A stretch of DNA of 44,110 bases, taken from positions 1 through 44,110 of the forward strand of contig JAKSDI010000277.1 of the NCBI GenBank assembly GCA_022360175.1, in the 5' to 3' direction. This stretch comes from Chitinophagales bacterium (lineage in GTDB: Bacteria > Bacteroidota > Bacteroidia > Chitinophagales > Saprospiraceae). Of this stretch, positions 32,855 to 41,768 are shown in pieces. Below the pieces are notes generated by a model, which was not told where the DNA came from, ran no database searches, and was given only the letters and a program-made list of their open reading frames with translations. Within the stretch, counting starts at the first letter, position 1; each line of letters begins with the position of its first letter. Both the position numbers and the translations under genes were made by a program.

Positions 32855-34039
32855 ATGAAAAGACTTACGGCCCTTTTTTTTGTGCTTTTTATAGCCCTAA
32901 ATGTACAATCACAGGAATCGATTAACATGTATATTTTTGGCCACAGCTTGATTGACCACCGCCCACCAATGATACCCACGCCTAGTGATGAGACAACAGT
33001 GCCGCATTGGCTATATCTATTAGCGGAAGAAAGTGGCTATGCTTATACAGCAGGAGGGCAGTATGGCTTTTTACCTCAGCATGCAAATGTTCCACCAGTT
33101 TCACAATGGGGCTATGATATCGTTCCTCCAGTTTGGGATTCAGAAATGGAGTCTTTTGTCGATGCAGAGATCACAACTATTCTGCTTACTGCAGGAAATT
33201 TTATGCAATGGCAGGGGCCTGATGAAGAATATCCTACCAATCCAGGTGTAACTCCTGTCTCTGCAACAGAAACGGTTTTTGATTGGGTGGAAGAACAGGG
33301 GAATCCGGTACGCTATTACATATACGAAAATTGGCCGGATATGGCTGGGTTTTTACAAAATGGCTTTCCTCCAACAGTATCTGAATTCGAGGATTACAAC
33401 CAATACATTGCAGGAACTTTTCACGATTGGTGGATAGTGTATCATGATGCTTTGTTGGCATCTCGCCCTGATATGGAGGTGAAGATGATTCCTGTAGGCC
33501 CCAGTATACGCAATCTGTACACGAATTTGCTGAATGGTATGGTTCCGGTTACAGAATTATATGAAGATGATGCACCGCATGGCCGTGCTTCTACTTATTT
33601 CTTGGCTGGTTTAGTTACTTATATGGCTGTTTATCAGGAAAAGGCACCCGCATCTTACAATGTACCAGAGATTGTTCATGAGGGGATTCGTGAAAAATAT
33701 CCAATGATTGTAGATTTTATCTGGAATGAATTGGAGGCATTTAATGATGATGATGGAAATAGCCGGGTCTTTTTTGAGGAGGGGATCACAGATGGAAGCA
33801 GTCTTGTAAAGAGCAACAAAAGAATTCAGTTATATCCTAACCCTGCTACAAATCAGTTAGTAATTGAAGGTTTTGATGAAGCGTATCTCAAAATATTTTC
33901 TTCAGAAGGCAAAGAGGTATGGAGTCAATTCATAAGAAGCGATCAATCAATTGATATTGGGCATTTGTCGAACGGTATTTATTATCTTCAATTAAATGCT
34001 GGAAAAGAGCTTTTTATAGACAAAATAGTAGTGAAATAA
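32855..34039 (+). CDS. SGNH/GDSL-like secreted hydrolase with T9SS type A tail
   Basis: A 394-residue exported protein with a signal peptide (MKRLTALFFVLFIALNVQSQ). Residues 26-35 (YIFGHSLIDH) resemble GDSL block I with its Ser; a DAPHGRASTYFLAG segment near 237 carries a D..H pair like the family's catalytic block V. The region between is an alpha/beta fold with WDSEMESFVDAEITTILLTA. The last 80 residues are a T9SS type A sorting domain (IQLYPNPATNQLVIEGF ... LSNGIYYLQLNAGKELF), so it is exported across the outer membrane. Esterase or carbohydrate deacetylase activity is plausible; residues I could not check by alignment mean moderate confidence in the catalytic call. Confidence 0.7.
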   Translation: MKRLTALFFVLFIALNVQSQESINMYIFGHSLIDHRPPMIPTPSDETTVPHWLYLLAEESGYAYTAGGQYGFLPQHANVPPVSQWGYDIVPPVWDSEMESFVDAEITTILLTAGNFMQWQGPDEEYPTNPGVTPVSATETVFDWVEEQGNPVRYYIYENWPDMAGFLQNGFPPTVSEFEDYNQYIAGTFHDWWIVYHDALLASRPDMEVKMIPVGPSIRNLYTNLLNGMVPVTELYEDDAPHGRASTYFLAGLVTYMAVYQEKAPASYNVPEIVHEGIREKYPMIVDFIWNELEAFNDDDGNSRVFFEEGITDGSSLVKSNKRIQLYPNPATNQLVIEGFDEAYLKIFSSEGKEVWSQFIRSDQSIDIGHLSNGIYYLQLNAGKELFIDKIVVK

Positions 34040-34050
34040 TGAAAATTTAG

Positions 34051-35157
34051 TTACCATTTGATGCTGCTATAAAAGTCTTTCAGCTTTTCCTTTTCGTGTT
34101 CCCAGTTCAGCGTCTTTGCCGCTTTGAAACAGTTTTGCTGCATTGCTGCATATAATTCCTGATCTGATAACAAAGATTGTATAGCTTCTGCTAAATCAGA
34201 TACGGATAGAGTAGGGAGGAGTACAAAAGTGTGATATTGAGTATTTAAGTTTTCATACTCTGGAAATGAAGGATGAATAGAGGGAAGGCCTGCTTGTATA
34301 TAATCAAATGCTTTATTGGCAAGCGAATAGTAATAGCTTAAGCCTTTGTTTTCCAGCAAGTTTAATCCGATATGTGCTTGTGGAGCCAGCTTCTTTAACT
34401 CGTCAGGAGGCAGGAACCCCCAAAAACGTACCTTTCCTGTTTTTATCAGTTGTGTAGCTTGTGCTCTCAAAGCAGCGGATAAATCACCTTCTCCAGCCAG
34501 CCATAGCACAGCATTATTCAAATGGTGCATAGTATCAATTGCTGTTTCCAGTCCGCGGCCTTCATTAAGTGCTCCTTGATATAGAATAACTTTGGGAGAT
34601 GGCTCTAATGGCAATAAATGAGGTAGCTTTTCTGTCTGAAAAGGGACATTACGAATCACCCCGAAAGTCGTACCATATCGTTCTTCAAAAATCTTTGCAA
34701 GACAGGGACCTACTGTATAGGCATATTGTATTCGTGGGATGATAAAATCTGCAAGTATCTCCCATATTTTTTGGGTGCGTGGCCTACGGCTTACTTCAGG
34801 TACTTCCGTAAAATATTCATGAGCATCATAAATGCAGGTTTTGCCTCTTAAGCGGCTGCAAATAAACGCCGGGAGTATAGTATCTAAATCGACTGCACAG
34901 ATGCCGTCATATCGGGCAAAGAGTAAATAAAAAAGTAAGCGGATGTTATACTCCAGATAAAATAATTTGCCTTTATTAAAATAACAACGAAAGCGTTTTT
35001 GCAGGAAAGTTTCTTTCTTTATTGGGCGGGAATTCTTTCGCAGCCTACCAATTAAAATCACCTTGTACCCAAACTCTGATAGGCTGCTACAAATGCGTAT
35101 CATGCGTTGGTCGTAGGTAAGGTCATTGGTTACGGTACAAATGATTGTTCTTGCCAT
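34051..35157 (-). CDS. Glycosyltransferase family 4-like (GT-B) enzyme
   Basis: A 368-residue GT-B glycosyltransferase. The N-terminal domain begins RTIICTVTNDLTYDQRMIR and contains the acceptor-side segment TCIYDAHEYFTEVPEV; the C-terminal domain holds YQGALNEGRGLETAIDTM and the donor-binding LANKAFDYIQAGLPSIHPSF with the family E/G pattern. These enzymes extend cell-surface polysaccharides; donor and acceptor are unknown. I use the ATG at 35157 (MARTIICTVTND); the longer frame to 35205 overlaps recQ. It follows recQ by four bases, so it is probably co-transcribed. Confidence 0.82.
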   Translation of the reverse strand: MARTIICTVTNDLTYDQRMIRICSSLSEFGYKVILIGRLRKNSRPIKKETFLQKRFRCYFNKGKLFYLEYNIRLLFYLLFARYDGICAVDLDTILPAFICSRLRGKTCIYDAHEYFTEVPEVSRRPRTQKIWEILADFIIPRIQYAYTVGPCLAKIFEERYGTTFGVIRNVPFQTEKLPHLLPLEPSPKVILYQGALNEGRGLETAIDTMHHLNNAVLWLAGEGDLSAALRAQATQLIKTGKVRFWGFLPPDELKKLAPQAHIGLNLLENKGLSYYYSLANKAFDYIQAGLPSIHPSFPEYENLNTQYHTFVLLPTLSVSDLAEAIQSLLSDQELYAAMQQNCFKAAKTLNWEHEKEKLKDFYSSIKW

Positions 35158-35161
35158 AAAT

Positions 35162-37072
35162 TTATTTGGCTTTATTCCAGCTATATTTTTCGGCTGTTTT
35201 ATCAAGATAGCCTTCGTTTAATAGATAGCTAATAGCTTGTAGTACTTCATCTCTGCGCTTGGGCGCAAATGAATTAACAATTTCCTGTAGCCCCAATGGT
35301 TCTCTTTTCAGTAAAAATTCTATTTTCTCTTTGTATTTTTCAAATGCATCTGTATTTAATTCCGTTTTTGTCCTGCCAGTACAAACATCGCAGATACCAC
35401 ATGGAGTAGATGACGTTTCTCCAAAATAAGCCAGCAATTGTTGGCTACGACAGCGAGCCATTTCGGCATATTGGATGGCGGTTTTTATTCGCTCCAGATG
35501 CCGTTCCTTTCGGAAATTGTATAGACGTGGATTAATATCCAGCGAATCTGCATTTATTCTTTCTTTGAGAAAAATCAACTGAGGAGTATCTTTTTGGGGC
35601 TGATAATCAACTATTTGATCTTTGTGTAATTTACTAAGTGCCTGCCTTAAATCACCTGGATTGACTTTCAAAAAACGGGCTAATTGTGTTTCGCGTAAGC
35701 GTATGTAATGACTAAATGCTCCCTGATAAGTACGCAATATGGCCTTTAATAATTTATCCATTTTGGGATTTCTCAACTGATAATCATAAAGCGCATCTTT
35801 TGATACTTTAATTTTAAGTGTTGATGGAATAAATACGGCTTCTGTAAGTAGTATCCAACCAGCCTGCTCTAATATTTTGAGAGCACTATAAGTGCGCATA
35901 AGATTCAATTGAAAATTATTGGTAAAGCGAACAATGTCAAAATCATAACTTTGACCTTCACCTCCTCCCAGAGCCAGTTGGAAAAAGCTGCCAAGCGCTC
36001 GATATACTCTTCTGACCTCCTCAATAGGAGGGAATGCCTGTTCGTATTGCTTTTCAAGCTTAATACGGTCACTATCATTATATAAAAGGACGGCATAACT
36101 TTTTTTCCCATCTCTACCTGCACGGCCTGCTTCCTGAAAATAGGCTTCCAAACTATCAGGTAATTCCATATGTACAACAACCCTCACATCGGCTTTATCA
36201 ATGCCCATCCCAAAAGCGTTGGTGCTAACCATTACTCTGATTTTATTATTCATCCAATGCTCCTGCCGCTGGTCGCGTTCTTCTGAATTTAGACCAGCGT
36301 GATAATAACTGGCCCTAATTTTATTACGATTTAAAAAATGAGCAATTTCTTTGGTTTGACGGCGATTGCGCACGTATACTACGGCACTGCCTGGCACCCT
36401 TTTTAGAATTTCTGCTAGTTTTTTAGTTTTCCCTTCTTCAAAGAGTACAGAATAGGAAAGATTAGAGCGTTGGAAGCTTTTTTGAAAAACATTCTCCTCC
36501 AGGAATAGCAAATTTTCCTGAATATCTTTAACCACTTCTGGTGTTGCTGTAGCGGTTAGAGCTAATACCGGTATTGTAGGCAGTATTTCTCTAATGGCCG
36601 CAATCTCGAGATAAGGAGGCCGAAAATCATATCCCCACTGAGAAATGCAATGTGCCTCATCTACCGCAATAAGATTGACATTCATTTGAGCAATGCGAGC
36701 CTGTGCCAATTCTGTACTTAATCGTTCAGGAGATAGATACAGGAATTTTACATTTCCGTAGATACAATTATCCAGAATGCGGTCGATATCTTTATAGTGG
36801 ATACCTGAGTAAATAGCTTCCGCTGAAATGCCCCGTTTTTGTAGTTGCGATACCTGATCTTTCATCAATGCTATGAGCGGAGAGATGACGAGGCAAATTC
36901 CTTCCTGACATAAAGCTGGAATTTGAAAACAAACGGATTTTCCTCCGCCTGTAGGTAACAAGGCAAGTGTATCTTTTCCCGCAAGGGCAGACGCAATAAT
37001 CTCTTCCTGCAAAGGCCGAAAGGCTGGATACCCCCAATAATGCTTAAGTACTTCTAACGGACTCAGATTCAC
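35162..37072 (-). CDS. recQ: RecQ-family ATP-dependent DNA helicase
   Basis: A superfamily 2 helicase of 636 residues counted from the internal GTG at 37072 (VNLSPLEVLKHYWGYPAFRP). The usual N-terminus of RecQ begins near LKHYWGYPAFRPLQ. Motifs present: Walker A LLPTGGGKS, VDEAHCISQWG, TATATPEV, and arginine-finger motif QEAGRAGRDGK. The zinc-binding cysteines are intact (MARCRSQQLL and CGICDVC) but sit about 200 residues after the helicase core, separated by a winged-helix-like block (about 380-540). No HRDC domain is visible. A GTG 26 codons upstream (37150) falls inside the leu terminator and is probably not used. Confidence 0.9.
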   Translation of the reverse strand: MNLSPLEVLKHYWGYPAFRPLQEEIIASALAGKDTLALLPTGGGKSVCFQIPALCQEGICLVISPLIALMKDQVSQLQKRGISAEAIYSGIHYKDIDRILDNCIYGNVKFLYLSPERLSTELAQARIAQMNVNLIAVDEAHCISQWGYDFRPPYLEIAAIREILPTIPVLALTATATPEVVKDIQENLLFLEENVFQKSFQRSNLSYSVLFEEGKTKKLAEILKRVPGSAVVYVRNRRQTKEIAHFLNRNKIRASYYHAGLNSEERDQRQEHWMNNKIRVMVSTNAFGMGIDKADVRVVVHMELPDSLEAYFQEAGRAGRDGKKSYAVLLYNDSDRIKLEKQYEQAFPPIEEVRRVYRALGSFFQLALGGGEGQSYDFDIVRFTNNFQLNLMRTYSALKILEQAGWILLTEAVFIPSTLKIKVSKDALYDYQLRNPKMDKLLKAILRTYQGAFSHYIRLRETQLARFLKVNPGDLRQALSKLHKDQIVDYQPQKDTPQLIFLKERINADSLDINPRLYNFRKERHLERIKTAIQYAEMARCRSQQLLAYFGETSSTPCGICDVCTGRTKTELNTDAFEKYKEKIEFLLKREPLGLQEIVNSFAPKRRDEVLQAISYLLNEGYLDKTAEKYSWNKAK

Positions 37073-37114
37073 TTTGCAATAATCTTTGGGCGTAATATAT
37101 ATTTTTTTGAGCCT

Positions 37115-37148
37115 AAAAAAAAGAGCGGTACCAATCAGGGTACCACTC
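37115..37148 (-). terminator. Terminator of the leuACDB operon
   Basis: On the minus strand GAGTGGTACC pairs with GGTACCGCTC (10 pairs, one U-G), six-base loop, then eight Ts (37115-37122). It begins 24 bases after the leuB stop codon and overlaps the first codons of the longest recQ frame. Confidence 0.92.
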
Positions 37149-37171
37149 ACAATAATCTCAAATCGTTTATT

Positions 37172-38302
37172 TTAAATAATCGTTGATATATTCTCGCTAA
37201 TCTTATCCGTTTTGAGTGTAATTTGCTCACTAGGGTCTGCTACCAGGTGAGCAATTAAATCTCCAATTTGACTACAGCCATATACGATAGATGGTTTTAA
37301 CTCGGGAGTGCCAATTCCCTTTTCAAGAGTGTGTTGTACTGCTGCCCGGATTGCATTGGCAGCTTCGAGCATGCCCAACGATTCTACCAGCATAGCAGCC
37401 GAAAGAATGGCAGCCATTGGATTGGCAATATCCTGTCCGGCAGCCTGTGGGTAAGAGCCATGAATCGGTTCAAAAAGTGAAGTTAGCATTCCTATGGATG
37501 ATGAGGGTAATAAACCCATAGAACCAGCTAGGACACTAGCTTCATCAGACAATATATCTCCGAACATATTTGAAGTAAGAATTACATCAAATTGTTTAGG
37601 GTATTGAATGAGCTGCATAGCCGCATTGTCAACAAACATGAAATCTAATTCAATGTCAGGATATTCTCTGGCGATTTTTTTTACGGTCGCTCTCCATAAA
37701 CGGGATGTTTCCATCACATTGGCTTTGTCTACCAAAGTGACCTTCTTTCTTCGATTACGTGCTTGTTCAAAGGCGATCCGCGCTACTCTTACTATTTCAT
37801 CTGTAGAATACAAGCAGGTGTCATAAGCTGACTGTCCATCTTTAGATTTGCCTTTTTCTCCAAAGTAAATTCCCCCTGTCAATTCTCTGACAATAAGTAG
37901 ATCAACACCTTTAATATTATCAATTTTGAGAGGAGATAAATGTAAAAGGGTATTATAGGTAGTTACAGGACGAATGTTAGCATAAAGGCCGAGTTCTTTG
38001 CGAAGTTTTAACAAGCCTTGTTCAGGGCGTACTTTAGCATTTGGATCGTTGTCATACTTTGGGTCACCTATTGCACCAAAAAGGATAGCATCTGAATGTT
38101 TACAAGCTTCCAGTGTAGTATCCGGAAGTGGACTTCCAGTCAGGTCAATTGCTTTTGCCCCTACTGTAGCATAACAATATTCAAAATAAACATCAAAACG
38201 ATCTGCAACAGCATCTAATACTTTGATCGCCTGTTCTGTTACCTCAGGGCCTATACCATCTCCCCGGAGTACCGCAATTTTTTTCTTTTCTGTTTGTTTC
38301 AT
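37172..38302 (-). CDS. leuB: 3-isopropylmalate dehydrogenase
   Basis: NAD-dependent oxidative decarboxylation of 3-isopropylmalate to 2-ketoisocaproate, the third step of leucine synthesis. Residues: IAVLRGDGIGPEV at the N-terminus, LLIVRELTGGIYFG, the DKANVMETSRLWR region and the NAD-binding GSYPQAAGQDIANPMA. Length 376 is slightly above the usual 350-360; the C-terminus has a short extension. It is the last gene of leuA-leuC-leuD-leuB, 110 bases after leuD, and ends just before a strong terminator. Confidence 0.97.
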   Translation of the reverse strand: MKQTEKKKIAVLRGDGIGPEVTEQAIKVLDAVADRFDVYFEYCYATVGAKAIDLTGSPLPDTTLEACKHSDAILFGAIGDPKYDNDPNAKVRPEQGLLKLRKELGLYANIRPVTTYNTLLHLSPLKIDNIKGVDLLIVRELTGGIYFGEKGKSKDGQSAYDTCLYSTDEIVRVARIAFEQARNRRKKVTLVDKANVMETSRLWRATVKKIAREYPDIELDFMFVDNAAMQLIQYPKQFDVILTSNMFGDILSDEASVLAGSMGLLPSSSIGMLTSLFEPIHGSYPQAAGQDIANPMAAILSAAMLVESLGMLEAANAIRAAVQHTLEKGIGTPELKPSIVYGCSQIGDLIAHLVADPSEQITLKTDKISENISTII

Positions 38303-38412
38303 GGGTAAACGATTTGAGTAATATTATAAAATTAGAATGCCAAAAGCCCGTCTGGGGAAAAGGTAAAATGTAAAAGTGGGGGGAATGCTTCTACACTTTA
38401 CACTTCGACATC

Positions 38413-38994
38413 CTATCTATTTTCATAAGCAACTATTTTATCTTTTACGCTGAGTAAAAAGTCGATATCATCATAGCCGTTTGAAAGGCACATTTTTTTG
38501 TATGGATCAATATCAAATTGTTCGGACTGGCCTGTTGCATCAATAGTAATGTTTTGGTTCTCGAGGTCAACCGTAAAGCTGCTTTCTGGAGATTGTTCAA
38601 TGGCTTTAAACGCAGCATCCAGAAATTCAGGACTCACTTGTACTGGTAGTAAGCCATTGTTAAGGGCATTGCCACGGAAAATATCAGCAAAGAAGCTAGA
38701 TACAACAACTTTAAATCCATAGTCTACTAATGCCCAGGCAGCATGTTCTCTACTTGATCCACAACCAAAATTGCGCCCAGCAATAAGGATCTTTCCTTTA
38801 TACGAATCATTATTCAGTATGAAATCTGGTTTTGCTTTGTTTTGTGCATCATACCGCCAGTCCCGGAATAAGTTTTCGCCGAACCCCTCCCTGGTAGTCG
38901 CTTTTAGAAAGCGGGCTGGAATGATCTGATCAGTATCTATTTCTTCAATCGGGAGCGGCACTGCGCTCGATTGTAAGCTTGAAAATTTTTCCAT
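38413..38994 (-). CDS. leuD: 3-isopropylmalate dehydratase small subunit
   Basis: Small subunit of the isopropylmalate isomerase that partners LeuC. The swivelling-domain signature [15 protein letters not shown] and the [12 protein letters not shown] entry strand are present. I use the ATG at 38994 ([10 protein letters not shown]), one base after the leuC stop codon, giving 193 residues, the standard length. A longer frame starting at 39036 overlaps leuC by 41 bases and lacks the family's normal N-terminus. The one-base spacing supports translational coupling with leuC. Confidence 0.95.
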   Translation of the reverse strand: MEKFSSLQSSAVPLPIEEIDTDQIIPARFLKATTREGFGENLFRDWRYDAQNKAKPDFILNNDSYKGKILIAGRNFGCGSSREHAAWALVDYGFKVVVSSFFADIFRGNALNNGLLPVQVSPEFLDAAFKAIEQSPESSFTVDLENQNITIDATGQSEQFDIDPYKKMCLSNGYDDIDFLLSVKDKIVAYENR

Positions 38995-38995
38995 C

Positions 38996-40390
38996 TTAGT
39001 TGAAAGATTGTCTGAAGTCAACAATTTTACCTTCAATAGCAGTCGCTGCAGCCATTAGTGGACTTGCAAGAATGGTACGAGCACCCGGGCCCTGACGGCC
39101 TTCAAAATTGCGATTAGAGGTAGAAATACAATAGGCTCCTTTAGGTACTTTATCTTCATTCATCCCTAAACAAGCAGAGCAGCCAGGTTCTCTAAACTCA
39201 AATCCTGCTGCTTCAAAAATCTTATCCAAACCTTCTTTTTTAGCCTGAGATTCTACTTGTTTAGAACCAGGCACTACCATTACATTGATATGTGCAGCTT
39301 TCTTCTTGCCTTTTATATAATCAGCTACAATTCGTAAATCTTCGATGCGAGAATTGGTGCAACTACCTATGAAAACGTAATCGATAGATTTCCCTGTCAG
39401 GCGTTCACCAGCTTCAAAGCCCATATATTCCAGTGATTTACTAAAGGAATTGCTAGATACAGCATCTGAAGGCCGAGGAATAGTCTCACTAATACCAATG
39501 CCCATCCCCGGATTGGTTCCATAAGTAAGCATGGGTTCTATATCTTCAGCTTTGAAAGTATATTCCGTATCAAATTGGGCATCTTCATCAGAATATAACT
39601 TTTTCCATTGTTCAACAGCTTGATCAAAAGCAGCTCCTTTGGGAGCAAATTCCTTGCCTTTTACATAATCAAATGTTGTTTCGTCTGGAGCAATCATGCC
39701 TCCGCGCGCACCCATTTCTATGCTCATATTACATATCGTCATTCGCGCCTCCATAGAAAGGGATCGGATAGCAGAACCTGCATATTCTACAAAGTGGCCA
39801 GTTCCACCACTGGCAGTCAATTTTGATATGATATAAAGAATAATATCTTTAGATAAAACGCCTTTTTGTAGCTCACCATTTATAGTGATCCGCATTCGTT
39901 TAGGCTTTTTTTGAAGTACACATTGAGTAGCCAAAACCTGTTCTACCTGGCTGGTACCTATACCAAAGGCAATGCATCCAAAAGCTCCATGAGTAGAAGT
40001 ATGGCTATCACCACAAACAATAGTCATACCTGGTTGGGTGATACCCAATTCTGGGCCTATTACGTGCACAATCCCCTGAAAAGGATGCCCCAACCCATAA
40101 AGCTTAACGCCAAATTCTTCACAATTTCGGCTAAGTGTATCTACCTGAAATCGGGACAGCTCTTCTTTGATTGGCAAGTGCTGTCCCTTTGTTGGCACAT
40201 TATGATCTGCAGTGGCGATGGTTTGTTCGGTACGAAATACCGGCAAGCCCCGTTTCCTTAAGCCGTCAAATGCTTGAGGACTGGTTACTTCATGTATAAA
40301 ATGGCGATCGATATATAAAACATCAGAGGTAGCAGCTGCCTTAGTGACAACATGCTGATCCCATATTTTATCGAATAATGTTTTTCCCAT
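38996..40390 (-). CDS. leuC: 3-isopropylmalate dehydratase large subunit
   Basis: Large, iron-sulfur subunit of isopropylmalate isomerase, aconitase superfamily. The 4Fe-4S ligands are the Cys of [12 protein letters not shown] and the pair in [26 protein letters not shown] is the conserved substrate segment. I use the ATG at 40390 ([15 protein letters not shown]), giving 464 residues; the frame continues to 40426 only to a TTG. It starts 16 bases after leuA and ends one base before leuD, so the three are tightly coupled. Confidence 0.96.
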   Translation of the reverse strand: MGKTLFDKIWDQHVVTKAAATSDVLYIDRHFIHEVTSPQAFDGLRKRGLPVFRTEQTIATADHNVPTKGQHLPIKEELSRFQVDTLSRNCEEFGVKLYGLGHPFQGIVHVIGPELGITQPGMTIVCGDSHTSTHGAFGCIAFGIGTSQVEQVLATQCVLQKKPKRMRITINGELQKGVLSKDIILYIISKLTASGGTGHFVEYAGSAIRSLSMEARMTICNMSIEMGARGGMIAPDETTFDYVKGKEFAPKGAAFDQAVEQWKKLYSDEDAQFDTEYTFKAEDIEPMLTYGTNPGMGIGISETIPRPSDAVSSNSFSKSLEYMGFEAGERLTGKSIDYVFIGSCTNSRIEDLRIVADYIKGKKKAAHINVMVVPGSKQVESQAKKEGLDKIFEAAGFEFREPGCSACLGMNEDKVPKGAYCISTSNRNFEGRQGPGARTILASPLMAAATAIEGKIVDFRQSFN

Positions 40391-40406
40391 ATTAGTTGAC
40401 TGTTTA

Positions 40407-41579
40407 TCAAACAGATACCTGCGCAATACTTAATTTATTTTTGATGATAATTTGCAAATCCTGATCTTCTACTTCTTTTTTCTGGTCAGCAATCTCAAGG
40501 AATCGGGCATATACTATATCCAGTTGATCTTTACTCAGGTTAAACCCGATGTTTTTTGCACGATAAGCTATAGCGGCACGGCCACTGCGGGCAGTAAGGA
40601 CTATTTTAGAGTGATCTACACCTACCTCTTTAGGATCAATAATTTCATAAGTTTCTCTTTTTTTGATCACCCCATCCTGATGAATGCCAGATGAGTGAGC
40701 AAAAGCATTAGCACCAACAATGGCTTTATTCGGTTGAACGGGCATGCCCATGCGATCAGATACTAGTTGACTGGTACTGTTTATCAGCCGAGTATTAATA
40801 TCGCAATCTACATTTAAAGAGGGATGCATTTTCATAATCATAACTACTTCTTCGAGAGAAGTATTGCCTGCCCGCTCACCTATACCATTAATGGTACATT
40901 CAATCTGGCGAGCACCATTTTGTACTCCTGCTATTGAGTTGGCAGTTGCCAGGCCAAGGTCATTATGACAGTGGGTAGAAAGAGTAGCTTTATGAATTCC
41001 ATTCACATTTTCCTTCAGGTATCTGATTTTTGCTCCATATTCTTCTGGAAGGCAGTAACCTGTAGTGTCTGGAATATTGAGCACGGTAGCACCAGCCTTG
41101 ATTACAGCTTCAATAACACGTGCTAAATATTCATTATCAGTACGGCCAGCATCTTCAGCATAAAACTCTACATCTTCTACAAATTGTTTAGCATATTTTA
41201 CTGCTGCGACTGCTCTCTCAAGAATTTTTTCTTGTGTACTTTTCAGTTTGTGAATAATATGGGACTGAGAAGTACCAATACCTGTGTGAATGCGAGCTCG
41301 CTTGGCATATTTTAACGCCGCCGCAGCTACCTCAATGTCTTTTTGTACTGCTCTGGAAAGACCACATACTATAGGGGTGCTTACTGCCTTGCATATTGCT
41401 TCTACCGAGCGAAAATCCCCCGGGCTAGAGACCGGAAAGCCTGCTTCTATAATATCTACGCCAAGTTTTTCGAGCTGTAGGGCGATTTCAATTTTTTGAT
41501 CGGTGTTCAATTTGCATCCGGGCACCTGCTCTCCATCACGCAGCGTAGTATCGAAAATGAATACTTGCTTATCCGTCAT
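40407..41579 (-). CDS. leuA: 2-isopropylmalate synthase (short form)
   Basis: First committed step of leucine synthesis: condenses acetyl-CoA and 2-ketoisovalerate. The HMGL-like TIM barrel shows the metal/substrate signatures [12 protein letters not shown] and [15 protein letters not shown], and [17 protein letters not shown] near the end. From the ATG at 41579 the protein has 390 residues. It therefore lacks the roughly 110-residue C-terminal LeuA allosteric domain present in 500+ residue forms and ends just after the linker helices. It is first of leuACDB. Without the regulatory domain, feedback by leucine is unlikely in the usual way. It could in principle be a homocitrate or citramalate synthase relative, but leuCDB linkage argues for leuA. 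Confidence 0.92.
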   Translation of the reverse strand: MTDKQVFIFDTTLRDGEQVPGCKLNTDQKIEIALQLEKLGVDIIEAGFPVSSPGDFRSVEAICKAVSTPIVCGLSRAVQKDIEVAAAALKYAKRARIHTGIGTSQSHIIHKLKSTQEKILERAVAAVKYAKQFVEDVEFYAEDAGRTDNEYLARVIEAVIKAGATVLNIPDTTGYCLPEEYGAKIRYLKENVNGIHKATLSTHCHNDLGLATANSIAGVQNGARQIECTINGIGERAGNTSLEEVVMIMKMHPSLNVDCDINTRLINSTSQLVSDRMGMPVQPNKAIVGANAFAHSSGIHQDGVIKKRETYEIIDPKEVGVDHSKIVLTARSGRAAIAYRAKNIGFNLSKDQLDIVYARFLEIADQKKEVEDQDLQIIIKNKLSIAQVSV

Positions 41580-41647
41580 AGCCAATTAGGTTTTTTTGTC
41601 TAAAAAGTTAACTTTGTTGAATAGCCAGTTAATTAGGGCTCAGTCAT

Positions 41648-41655
41648 CAAATATA
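41648..41655 (-). promoter_or_regulatory. -7 box of the leu operon (TATATTTG)
   Basis: Minus-strand TAnnTTTG match 69 bases before the leuA ATG. No clear -33 box. No leucine-rich leader peptide, T-box or terminator was seen between it and leuA. Confidence 0.4.
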
Positions 41656-41718
41656 TCGGGCTATTGGGTAGAGGTGAAATCATTTTAGTGAATTACTACA
41701 AGTTGGCAAGGTGAATTG

Positions 41719-41726
41719 TAGCTTTG
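41719..41726 (+). promoter_or_regulatory. -7 box of the alpha-solenoid gene (TAGCTTTG)
   Basis: TAnnTTTG match 43 bases before the ATG at 41769, with a TTG (41703-41705) closer than the usual spacing. It lies about 65 bases from the divergent leuA promoter box. Confidence 0.4.
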
Positions 41727-41768
41727 TAAGCTTATGGAAATCAAGTAGTTAATAAACACAGAATTACA

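Noticed and set aside
41586-41660. Leader peptide for leucine attenuation before leuA
   Set aside because: The only small frame beginning there encodes four residues with no leucine and no terminator follows.
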